Shown here: positions 1 to 6,081 of the stretch, in pieces
Layout of the letters: each line of letters opens with the position of its first letter
Numbering within the stretch: position 1 is the first letter of the stretch
Assembly: GCA_002373045.1 (NCBI GenBank)
Contig: DFHU01000028.1
Span: forward strand, 1 to 27,950
DNA: 27,950 bases
Source of the DNA: Pseudoselenomonas ruminantium
GTDB lineage: Bacteria > Bacillota > Negativicutes > Selenomonadales > Selenomonadaceae
Reading direction: 5' to 3'
Translations under genes and position numbers: made by a program
The notes under the pieces: model-generated
Told to the model about the DNA's origin: nothing
The model's input: the letters and a program-made list of their open reading frames with translations, nothing else
Database searches by the model: none

Positions 1-4
1 CTGC

Positions 5-26
5 CCGATAAACTGCAATTTATCGG
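5..26. repeat. 8-bp-stem hairpin with CTGCAA loop
   Basis: The arms CCGATAAA (5-12) and TTTATCGG (19-26) are perfectly complementary around the loop CTGCAA. A related hairpin with the same loop and a changed but still paired stem lies at 5869-5884. No T-run follows, so it is not an obvious terminator. It may be the tail of an upstream element outside the window. Confidence 0.55.
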
Positions 27-45
27 TGCCCGCAAAAGATTGTAT

Positions 46-109
46 CCCCCTATGGGGCTTAAAAAAATGGAAAAAATTTTGTATGATTAATTATTATACA
101 CATAGGGGG
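46..109 (+). promoter_or_regulatory. leader with potential Shine-Dalgarno sequestration, upstream of nikB
   Basis: CCCCCTATG at 46-54 is the exact reverse complement of CATAGGGGG at 101-109, which contains the purine-rich ribosome site of the first permease gene. The same upstream segment can instead form a small local CCCC-TAT-GGGG hairpin (47-57). The two pairings exclude each other. Between them lies an AT-rich imperfect palindrome (81-99, GTAT...ATAC ends) that could be an operator or contain the -10 region. The pairing is seen in the sequence; a regulatory role is inferred. I could not match it to a known riboswitch consensus. Confidence 0.4.
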
Positions 110-120
110 CAATAACAAGC

Positions 121-1062
121 ATGAACTATGCTTTTAAGCGTTTAATACAACTGATACCAATTCTGTTCGGAATCACGTTTTTATCGTTTTTATTGATGTA
201 TCTGGCCGGCAGCGATGCCGTGACGGAAATGTACAGCAACCGTGGCGTGGAAGTGGCACAGGAAATCATTGACGAGCGTAAAGCGGCACTAGGGCTCAAT
301 CTGTCCTTTGGCGAGCAGTATCTAAACTGGCTCTGGGCCATGCTGCATGGGGATATGGGGGCTAGTTTCGTCACGGGCGAAAATGTGCTCACGGCTTTTC
401 TGCGGAAACTGCCGGCAACGCTTATGCTTACGGGCCTGTCCATTGTACTGACGGTGCTTATCTCCCTGCCCTGCGGCATACTGGCAGCGGTGCGCCATGA
501 CCGCTCGGTTGATTTAATTTTGCGCTTTGGCAGTTTTATGGGCAATGCCATGCCCAATTTCTTTGTCGCCATGCTCCTGATGGAGTTTTTGGGCATTCAG
601 TTGGGGCTTTTGCCGGTGATTTCGAGCGGTACGGACTTGGAAAGTGCCCTGCTGCCCACGATGACGCTTGCCATTGCCATGTCGGCCAAATACATGCGGC
701 AGGTGCGCTCGGCGGTGCTTGAAGAACTGGGCAAGGATTATGTACTGGGAGCAAGGGCACGGGGGATAAGCGACAGCGTTATTCTCTGGAAAAACGTGAT
801 GAAGGCGGCGATGCTGACCATTATGACATTATTGGCGCTCTCCATTGGCAGTCTTTTGGGCGGTACAGCCATTGTCGAAAGCATCTTTATGTGGGACGGC
901 GTGGGGAAACTCGCCGTAGATGCCATCAATATGCGGGATTACCCCGTGATTCAGGCTTATGTGATGTGGATGGCGATTATCTATGTTCTGGTTAATCTCG
1001 TGGCAGATTTACTCTATCACGAGCTTGACCCGCGGATTCGTCTGGGGGTGAACAGCAAATGA
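121..1062 (+). CDS. nikB: Nickel/peptide ABC transporter permease (NikB-like)
   Basis: This is a 313-residue integral membrane permease of the DppB/OppB/NikB family, one half of the inner-membrane channel of an ABC importer. The N-terminus carries the typical first transmembrane helix (FKRLIQLIPILFGITFLSFL), followed by a periplasmic loop and five more hydrophobic segments. The EAA loop that contacts the ATPase is visible around residues 205-225 (ARARGISDS). The C-terminus ends LDPRIR, a family hallmark. It starts 11 nt after the AGGGGGC ribosome site. Its stop overlaps the next start (ATGA), so NikB and NikC are translationally coupled. The loop after helix 1 and the SFVT segment resemble NikB more than DppB, but nickel rather than peptide as substrate is an inference. 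Confidence 0.85.
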   Translation: MNYAFKRLIQLIPILFGITFLSFLLMYLAGSDAVTEMYSNRGVEVAQEIIDERKAALGLNLSFGEQYLNWLWAMLHGDMGASFVTGENVLTAFLRKLPATLMLTGLSIVLTVLISLPCGILAAVRHDRSVDLILRFGSFMGNAMPNFFVAMLLMEFLGIQLGLLPVISSGTDLESALLPTMTLAIAMSAKYMRQVRSAVLEELGKDYVLGARARGISDSVILWKNVMKAAMLTIMTLLALSIGSLLGGTAIVESIFMWDGVGKLAVDAINMRDYPVIQAYVMWMAIIYVLVNLVADLLYHELDPRIRLGVNSK

Positions 1063-1913
1063 GTTCGTCAGCAACACCAACGATTCGCCTGCAAAATGTG
1101 CAGAAGAATACCTTGCAGAGGAAGTTGTATTTCTTTGGAGCTCTGGCTCTCTTATTGGTTGCAGCATCGTTTTTCAGTGAGCAGCTCTGCCCTTATGACC
1201 CCTATATGCAGGATATGAGCCTGACGAAAGCGGCACCGTCAGCCGAGCATCTTTTGGGGACGGACCGCTATGGTCGGGATATGTTTTCACGGGTTATCGC
1301 GGGCAGCAAGACCAGTATTTTTTCGACCTTATTGCTGGTGAGTTTTATCACGCTCTTTGGCAGTTTTATCGGCATTGTCTGTGCCTGGATGGGCAGGAAA
1401 ACCGATACCGTTCTGATGCGCCTGTCGGATATGTTCCTCGCCTTTCCGGGGCTGGTATTTGCGCTCGCCGTGGCAGCCGTATTGGGCGGCGGCGTACACA
1501 ATGCGATTTTTGCTCTGGCTGCTATCAGCTGGCCCAAATATGCACGGCTAGCGCGCAGCCAGACTTTGGCTTTGCAGGCGGCGCCTTTTATGCAGGCGGC
1601 CAAGATGGCGGGGAGCAGTACCTTCAAGCTCATTTATAAGCATGTCATTCCCAATATCTCCGGGCCGATTCTCGTCACGGCAGTGCTCGATATCGGCACG
1701 ATGATGATGGAACTCGCGGGGCTGTCCTTTTTGGGGCTGGGCGCCAAGCCGCCTATCCCGGAATGGGGGAGCATGATGAGCGATACCCGCAATCTCCTGC
1801 CCACCCAGCCCTGGGTGACGCTGGCACCGGGCTTTGCGATTTTCTTTTCCGTGATGATTTTTAATCTGCTCGGCGATACGGTGCGGGATTATCTCGACCC
1901 GAAACGGAGGTAA
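1059..1913 (+). CDS. nikC: Nickel/peptide ABC transporter permease (NikC-like)
   Basis: This 284-residue protein is the second membrane subunit, of the DppC/OppC/NikC family. It has an N-terminal cytoplasmic tail, a first transmembrane helix near residues 24-40, then the family signature LLGTDRYGRDMFSRVI and further helices. The EAA loop lies around AAKMAGSS, and the C-terminus reads GDTVRDYLDPKRR, as in the family. It overlaps the preceding gene by 4 nt and is followed after 2 nt by the first ATPase gene. It should pair with the upstream permease to form the translocation path. Confidence 0.87.
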   Translation: MSSSATPTIRLQNVQKNTLQRKLYFFGALALLLVAASFFSEQLCPYDPYMQDMSLTKAAPSAEHLLGTDRYGRDMFSRVIAGSKTSIFSTLLLVSFITLFGSFIGIVCAWMGRKTDTVLMRLSDMFLAFPGLVFALAVAAVLGGGVHNAIFALAAISWPKYARLARSQTLALQAAPFMQAAKMAGSSTFKLIYKHVIPNISGPILVTAVLDIGTMMMELAGLSFLGLGAKPPIPEWGSMMSDTRNLLPTQPWVTLAPGFAIFFSVMIFNLLGDTVRDYLDPKRR

Positions 1914-1915
1914 CG

Positions 1916-2737
1916 ATGGCAGAAATAATCCGTTATGAACAAGTGGATATTCACTACAATGGCGCACTTGCTGTCCATGATGTCAGCTTTTCCGTGGCTG
2001 AGGGAGAAATCCTCGGCATTGTGGGGGAAAGCGGCAGCGGCAAGTCCACGCTTCTAAAGGCGGCTATGGGCATGCTGGGCCGTGAAGGGCTGGTGACCCG
2101 CGGCGATATTTATTACAAGGGGCTGGATTTGCCGGATATCAGCGACAAGGAGCGGCAAAAAATCAGCGGTGCCGAAATCGGCATGATTTTTCAGCAGGCG
2201 GGCAGCAGCTTTTGTCCGATTCGCCGCATCGGCACGCAGATAAAGGAAATGATGGCGGCGCATGGTTATACCGATGCGCGGGCGGTGGAAATAGAAGCCT
2301 GTGAACTGCTGCATAAATTCGGCTTTGCCGAGCCCAAGCGCATTTGGGCCAGTTACCCATTTGAACTCTCCGGCGGCATGCAGCAGCGAGTGGCGGTGGC
2401 GGCGGCCATGCTCTTAAAGCCAAAAATCCTGCTCGCCGATGAACCAACCTCGGCCCTCGATGTCACCGTGCAGAAACAGGTCATTGAGGAAATGCTGTTG
2501 GCGCGGGAACTGTTTGGCACGGCGATTATTCTGGTTACGCATAATATTGGCGTCATCCGCGCAATGGCCGATACCATGCTCGTGCTTCATCAAGGCAAAG
2601 TGATGGAATATGGTAAAGCCAAGGAAATCTTAAATAACCCGCAATCGCCGTACACGCAAAAACTGTTGGCGGCGGTGCCCAGGCTCAGGAGGTCAGCATT
2701 AACTTATGGACAAGATTCTGCAAGTCAGGCATCTTAA
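1916..2737 (+). CDS. nikD: ABC transporter ATP-binding protein (NikD/DppD-like)
   Basis: This 273-residue cytoplasmic ATPase is one of the two different nucleotide-binding subunits of the Opp/Dpp/Nik importer. Visible motifs are Walker A GESGSGKST, signature FELSGGMQQRVAVA, Walker B ILLADEPTSALD and the switch histidine in LVTHNIGV. It is shorter than many DppD proteins (about 330 residues) and lacks the C-terminal oligopeptide extension with its iron-sulfur cysteines, as expected for NikD. A strong GGAGG precedes the start. The 3' end overlaps the next gene by 32 nt, so the last residues (about RRSALTYGQDSASQAS) are encoded in DNA shared with nikE. Confidence 0.87.
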   Translation: MAEIIRYEQVDIHYNGALAVHDVSFSVAEGEILGIVGESGSGKSTLLKAAMGMLGREGLVTRGDIYYKGLDLPDISDKERQKISGAEIGMIFQQAGSSFCPIRRIGTQIKEMMAAHGYTDARAVEIEACELLHKFGFAEPKRIWASYPFELSGGMQQRVAVAAAMLLKPKILLADEPTSALDVTVQKQVIEEMLLARELFGTAIILVTHNIGVIRAMADTMLVLHQGKVMEYGKAKEILNNPQSPYTQKLLAAVPRLRRSALTYGQDSASQAS

Positions 2738-3464
2738 AAAGATTTTTCCCCGGCAGGAGGGCGGCGAAATCGTCGCGGTGGATGATGTGAGCTTTACGCT
2801 TTCGGCAGGGGAAAAACTGGCCATTATCGGTGAAAGTGGCAGCGGCAAGACCACCGTGGCCCGCATGATTGCTCGGCTTATCCCGCCAACTGCGGGTAGG
2901 ATTTTCTTGGCGGGCGAGGAGATTACGCAGGCCAAAGGCAAGCAACTCCAAAAGGCGTATACCCAAATGCAGATGGTCTTTCAGAATCCCGTGGACAGCT
3001 TTGACCCCAGATGTACACTCGGGGATGGCATCAGCGAAAGCCTGATTAATCACGGCAGGAGCCGAGAACAGGCCCAAAAGATGACCGAGAATCTCCTGGC
3101 ACTTTGCGGGCTGCCAGCAGATTTTGCCGACCGCTATCCACATGAGGTCAGCGGCGGCCAATGCCAACGGGCGGCAATCGCCCGTGCCCTGGCGATTGAG
3201 CCGCAGCTCGTGATTCTCGATGAAGCGACTTCGGCACTGGATGTGACGGTGCAGGCGGAGGTTTTAGCCCTGCTTAACCGTCTGCAAAAGGACAGGGGGA
3301 TTGCCTATCTCTTTATCTGTCACGATATCGCTTTGGTACAGGATTTCTGTGATAGGGTCATCGTTATGCATGAGGGACGGATAGTGGAGGAAGGTACGTC
3401 GGATGAGGTAATCAATAATCCGCAGGAAGAATATACGAAAAATTTAATTGACAGCGTATTGTAA
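2706..3464 (+). CDS. nikE: ABC transporter ATP-binding protein (NikE/DppF-like)
   Basis: This 252-residue protein is the second ATPase subunit of the importer. It has Walker A GESGSGKTT, Q-loop MVFQNPVDSFDPR, signature VSGGQCQRAAIARAL and Walker B LVILDEATSALD. The Asp-Pro-containing Q-loop extension is typical of the DppF/OppF/NikE branch. The start overlaps the nikD 3' end; an AGGAGG at 2687-2692 lies 13 nt upstream, a long spacing that suggests translation is partly coupled to nikD. The gap to the binding-protein gene is 58 nt and holds a small CCTTT/AAAGG hairpin (about 3468-3481), which may set the expression ratio. Confidence 0.87.
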   Translation: MDKILQVRHLKKIFPRQEGGEIVAVDDVSFTLSAGEKLAIIGESGSGKTTVARMIARLIPPTAGRIFLAGEEITQAKGKQLQKAYTQMQMVFQNPVDSFDPRCTLGDGISESLINHGRSREQAQKMTENLLALCGLPADFADRYPHEVSGGQCQRAAIARALAIEPQLVILDEATSALDVTVQAEVLALLNRLQKDRGIAYLFICHDIALVQDFCDRVIVMHEGRIVEEGTSDEVINNPQEEYTKNLIDSVL

Positions 3465-3522
3465 AGCCTTTTGGCAAAGGATAAGTTTTGGATTTTCTCA
3501 TAGAGAAGGGAGATTTTAACAG

Positions 3523-5073
3523 ATGAACTGGAAAAAACTGTTGGCTGCAGCCTTGGTGCTTGGTCTGAGCGCTGGTGTCATGGCCGGCTGTGGCAGCGAC
3601 AAAGCTGCAAGCAATGGAGAAAAGGCGCTGGTTATCGGCGATACCACCTTTAACAGCTCCAATGAGGAACCGGATGTCAACCCGCATAACGCCTATGCCG
3701 GCTGGGCCTGCATCCGCTATGGTATCGGTGAAACATTGATTAAGTACTCCGACAAAATGGAGCTCCAGCCCTGGCTGGCGACCAAGTGGGAAAACGTGGA
3801 CGAGCTTACCTGGAAATTCACCTTGCGGGATGATGTAACCTTCTCCAGTGGCCGCAAAATGGATGCCGCAGCTGTAAAGCAGTGCCTTGAGCACCTTATC
3901 GAGAGTAACAAGCGGGCGGCGCAGGATTTGAAGATTGCGGCTATCGAAGCTAATGGTCAGGAGCTTACCATCAAGACCACGGAGCCGAAACCGGCACTCT
4001 TAAACTATCTTGGCGACCCCTATGGCTGCATCATTGATGTGGATGCCGGCTTTGAAAAGGGCATCGTAGCTGGTACCGGCCCGTACATTGCCACGGATAT
4101 CAAGACGGACGACCATCTGGTCTTGAAGAAAAATGAGCATTATTGGGGCGGCACGCCGAAGCTCGACAAGATTACCATTCGCACAATTACGGATGGCAAC
4201 ACCCTTTCGAGTGCCCTGCAGTCCGGTGAGGTGCAGGCCGCTTACGGTATGGCCTATGAAAGCTATCCGCTGTTCCGCAATGATAAGTACAACATCTCCC
4301 AGATTTCCACTTCCCGCTGCTTCTTCGGGAAGATGAACTTCGACCCGGATTCGGTCTGCGCTGACCCCGCTGTGCGTCAGGCTATCGCCATGGGCATTGA
4401 CAAGGAAAACTTCGTGGCCAAACTCTTGGACGGCAATGGCTTCCCGGCTAACGGCGTATTCCCCGCAGACCCGGCATTTGGCGGCGACAAGGTAAAGGCC
4501 GAGAAATTTGACCTTGAAGGCGCCAAGAAGGTACTGGAAGCTGCCGGCTGGGTGGATACGGATGGCGATGGTATCCGCGAAAAGAACGGCAAAAAACTCG
4601 TGATTAAATGGCTGACCTATCCGAGCCGTCAGGAACTGCCGCTGCTGGCTGAATCCGCGCAGGCAACATTGAAGGAAATCGGTATGCAGGTGGAAATCAA
4701 CAACACCGCCGACAACAATCAGGTGGTTAAAGATGCCAAGGCCTGGGATGTCTATGCCATGGCCAATGTACAGGCACCCACCGGCGACCCGGAATATTGG
4801 TTCACGGTGTTTGCAACGTCTAATGCGACCAAGAATCAGGGCAAGTACAAGAGTGCTCGCCTCGATGCATTGGAAAATCAGTTGAGCCGCGAATTCGACC
4901 CGGCCAAGCGCACACAGCTGGCGCTCGATATGCAGCAGGTCGTTCTCGATGACCATGCCTTTGTGTTCTGCTCCTTCCTCAAGATGAGCATGATTTCCAA
5001 GGTTAACGTGAAAAATTATACATCCCATGCTTGCGATTACTATCAGGTAACGGCAGATTTGGATGTGGAATAA
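3523..5073 (+). CDS. Family 5 extracellular solute-binding lipoprotein (nickel/peptide ABC importer)
   Basis: This 516-residue protein is the substrate receptor of the transporter encoded just upstream. A Lys-containing signal peptide ends in the lipobox MAGC (Cys near residue 22), so it is a lipoprotein. The mature part is a family 5 (SBP_bac_5) protein: WKFTLRDDVTFSSGR, GTGPY and a C-lobe segment around the VRQAIAMGIDKE motif are typical. An insert with DTDGDGIREKNGKK occurs in many peptide and nickel receptors. The gene sits last in the operon, whereas receptors usually come first. NikA-like and OppA-like functions cannot be separated by eye. A GGGAG site lies about 9 nt before the start. 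Confidence 0.85.
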   Translation: MNWKKLLAAALVLGLSAGVMAGCGSDKAASNGEKALVIGDTTFNSSNEEPDVNPHNAYAGWACIRYGIGETLIKYSDKMELQPWLATKWENVDELTWKFTLRDDVTFSSGRKMDAAAVKQCLEHLIESNKRAAQDLKIAAIEANGQELTIKTTEPKPALLNYLGDPYGCIIDVDAGFEKGIVAGTGPYIATDIKTDDHLVLKKNEHYWGGTPKLDKITIRTITDGNTLSSALQSGEVQAAYGMAYESYPLFRNDKYNISQISTSRCFFGKMNFDPDSVCADPAVRQAIAMGIDKENFVAKLLDGNGFPANGVFPADPAFGGDKVKAEKFDLEGAKKVLEAAGWVDTDGDGIREKNGKKLVIKWLTYPSRQELPLLAESAQATLKEIGMQVEINNTADNNQVVKDAKAWDVYAMANVQAPTGDPEYWFTVFATSNATKNQGKYKSARLDALENQLSREFDPAKRTQLALDMQQVVLDDHAFVFCSFLKMSMISKVNVKNYTSHACDYYQVTADLDVE

Positions 5074-5103
5074 TTACGTTGCCATGACAGGCAAATGAAC
5101 AGG

Positions 5104-5147
5104 ACTCCGTTGATGTGTATGTGTTTATGCGTCAGCGGAGTTTTTTT
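5104..5147 (+). terminator. Rho-independent terminator of the nik-like operon
   Basis: The arms at 5104-5113 (ACTCCGTTGA) and 5132-5141 (TCAGCGGAGT) pair over 10 bp with one G-U, followed by a run of seven T. It lies about 30 nt after the receptor stop codon. Confidence 0.8.
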
Positions 5148-5194
5148 GCAGTTTGCCAGTGCGAGCTTTATTTTTTTTGTTACAGCTCAGTGGG

Positions 5195-5388
5195 GGCGGA
5201 GGTGGTAATACTTTTCGCCGTTGCACTAAATGACCCACCAGCAAACGTATGGGCTTTTTTAGATACCTGCGCCGGGCAAGACCGGCGGCGCGTATGTTCA
5301 GCCCAGTATTTAGTCTGTGCCGTTTGTGGGCCAGTCCTCACTGCGTTCGGACAGTCGTTCCACGGCGAAAAGCATCACCACCTCCGCC
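5195..5388 (-). repeat. 194-bp structured element, copy A (terminal inverted repeats)
   Basis: The terminal arms at 5195-5220 and 5363-5388 (26 nt each) are complementary at 24 of 26 positions; the outer part reads GGCGGAGGTGGT and its complement. Inside are a GC-rich hairpin (5268-5292, GCGCCGGGC...GCGGCGCG) and a block at 5336-5361 (CCTCACTGCGTTCGGACAG...). The same three landmarks occur in the same order, inverted, in copy B at 5630-5821. On the minus strand the two arm mismatches become G-U pairs, so the element is given minus orientation. It may be a structured RNA or a miniature inverted-repeat element. Confidence 0.65.
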
Positions 5389-5423
5389 TAAGCGATGTTC
5401 GTATAAAACGGCACTTTCGCGGT

Positions 5424-5481
5424 GACAAGCAACAAGTACATCGATGTTGTTGTTACGAGAGCAACGAATTCGCGGCAACAG
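5424..5481 (+). repeat. 58-bp direct repeat, copy 1
   Basis: This segment starts GACAAGCAACAAG and ends GCGGCAACAG. It matches 5556-5613 without gaps at 47 of 58 positions by direct comparison. It lies just outside element copy A and contains the shared core ATCGATGTT. Its function is unknown. Confidence 0.7.
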
Positions 5482-5503
5482 TCTGAATCGCATCTGGAGA
5501 GAA

Positions 5504-5524
5504 TGAACTGTTCCCCGTCCAAAG
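5504..5524 (+). repeat. IS-end-like fragment (possible relic)
   Basis: TGAACTGTTCCCCGTC is nearly identical to TGAACTGCTCCCCGTC at 27361-27376, the presumed terminal repeat of the IS3-family element at the right edge of the window. No transposase lies beside this copy, so it would be a solo end or relic. The match is short, so chance is not excluded. Confidence 0.4.
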
Positions 5525-5555
5525 TTACGTATGTATCATGTGGTTATGGTGTGAT

Positions 5556-5613
5556 GACAAGCAGCAAGAATATCGATGTTCTCGCTACGAGAATAACGCA
5601 TTCGTGGCAATAG
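5556..5613 (+). repeat. 58-bp direct repeat, copy 2
   Basis: This is the partner of 5424-5481 at 81% identity and equal length. This copy contains a perfect small hairpin (TTCTCG/CGAGAA around 5579-5593) that is degraded in copy 1. It lies 16 bp outside element copy B. Confidence 0.7.
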
Positions 5614-5629
5614 CATAGACTGTATCTTG

Positions 5630-5821
5630 GGGCGAACGGGGGAGTGCTTTTTCTGTAGGAGCGACTGCCTGAACGAAGTGAAGGCCGGCCCGACGTAGGC
5701 AGCTGCCAAGGAGCACGCTGAAAGACGCGCCGCCGGCCTGCCCGGCGCATATAGATAAACAGCGATTTCATTCAGGGAGGGTCGTTTAGCGGAATCAGAA
5801 AAAGTACTCCCCCGTTCGCCC
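5630..5821 (+). repeat. 192-bp structured element, copy B (terminal inverted repeats)
   Basis: The terminal arms at 5630-5655 and 5796-5821 (26 nt each) pair at 25 of 26 positions with one G-U, with outer sequence GGGCGAACGGGGGAG. Internally it contains the inverted form of the copy A landmarks: a block at 5658-5683 (CTGCCTGAACGAAGTG...) and the GC-rich hairpin at 5726-5749. Although the arm sequence differs from copy A (GAACGGGGG against GGAGGTGG), it remains self-complementary. That is the pattern expected if pairing is conserved. Confidence 0.68.
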
Positions 5822-5868
5822 TTGACTACGTATGAACAAGATACCTTTACCACGAACTGAACTCCCCG

Positions 5869-5884
5869 ACAAACTGCAATTTGT
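5869..5884. repeat. CTGCAA-loop hairpin, second copy
   Basis: ACAAA-CTGCAA-TTTGT repeats the hairpin seen at 8-23 (ATAAA-CTGCAA-TTTAT), with a T-A pair replaced by a C-G pair. The flanking CCCGA is also shared. Confidence 0.45.
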
Positions 5885-5941
5885 AATTTGGACAGCAAAT
5901 GAATGAATATACTGAAAACTTATATAAACATGAAAAATTAC

Positions 5942-5971
5942 TTGATGTATTCGTTTGGGTTATGCTATAAT
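5942..5971 (+). promoter_or_regulatory. Promoter of the PTS gene
   Basis: TTGATG (5942-5947) and TATAAT (5966-5971) are separated by 18 bp, a good sigma-70/SigA-type match. A leader of roughly 100 nt follows before the PTS start codon. Confidence 0.65.
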
Positions 5972-6015
5972 ATCGCGGGTGAATATATTATTTATATTCC
6001 ATGGAGGGCATTTGT

Positions 6016-6066
6016 ATGCAAATTTCTTTTGTAAAAATGCATATGGGTGCTTTTTTATTGGAATAA
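6016..6066 (+). CDS. Possible 16-residue leader peptide upstream of the PTS gene
   Basis: An ATG preceded by GGAGGG (8 nt spacing) opens a 16-codon frame rich in Met, Phe and Lys. It ends at a TAA two bases before the PTS ribosome site. Its position suggests a translated leader that could influence translation or attenuation of the downstream gene. It is too short to assess by composition and may be chance; no attenuator with a convincing stem was found. Confidence 0.25.
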   Translation: MQISFVKMHMGAFLLE

Positions 6067-6081
6067 GAGAGGATGTGTCTA

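Larger units (their letters stand above)
5148..6015. other. Gene-free, repeat-rich intergenic region
   Basis: I see no credible protein gene in about 870 bp. Open frames present here run through inverted-repeat arms, lack ribosome sites and resemble no family I know. The region instead contains the two inverted-repeat elements (5195-5388, 5630-5821), a 58-bp direct repeat, an IS-end-like piece, a small hairpin shared with the start of the window, and finally the promoter of the PTS gene. Confidence 0.6.

Noticed and set aside
46..109. Nickel/cobalt or cobalamin riboswitch before the nik-like operon
   Set aside because: The segment is too short and lacks the multi-stem architecture of those riboswitches; only a simple alternative pairing is supported.
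5115..5486. Plus-strand frame of 123 codons in the repeat region
   Set aside because: It starts inside the terminator loop, runs across the inverted-repeat element and has no ribosome site; better explained by the repeats.
5536..5898. Minus-strand frame of 120 codons in the repeat region
   Set aside because: It covers element copy B and the direct repeat and looks like the type of spurious hypothetical protein produced by dispersed repeats.
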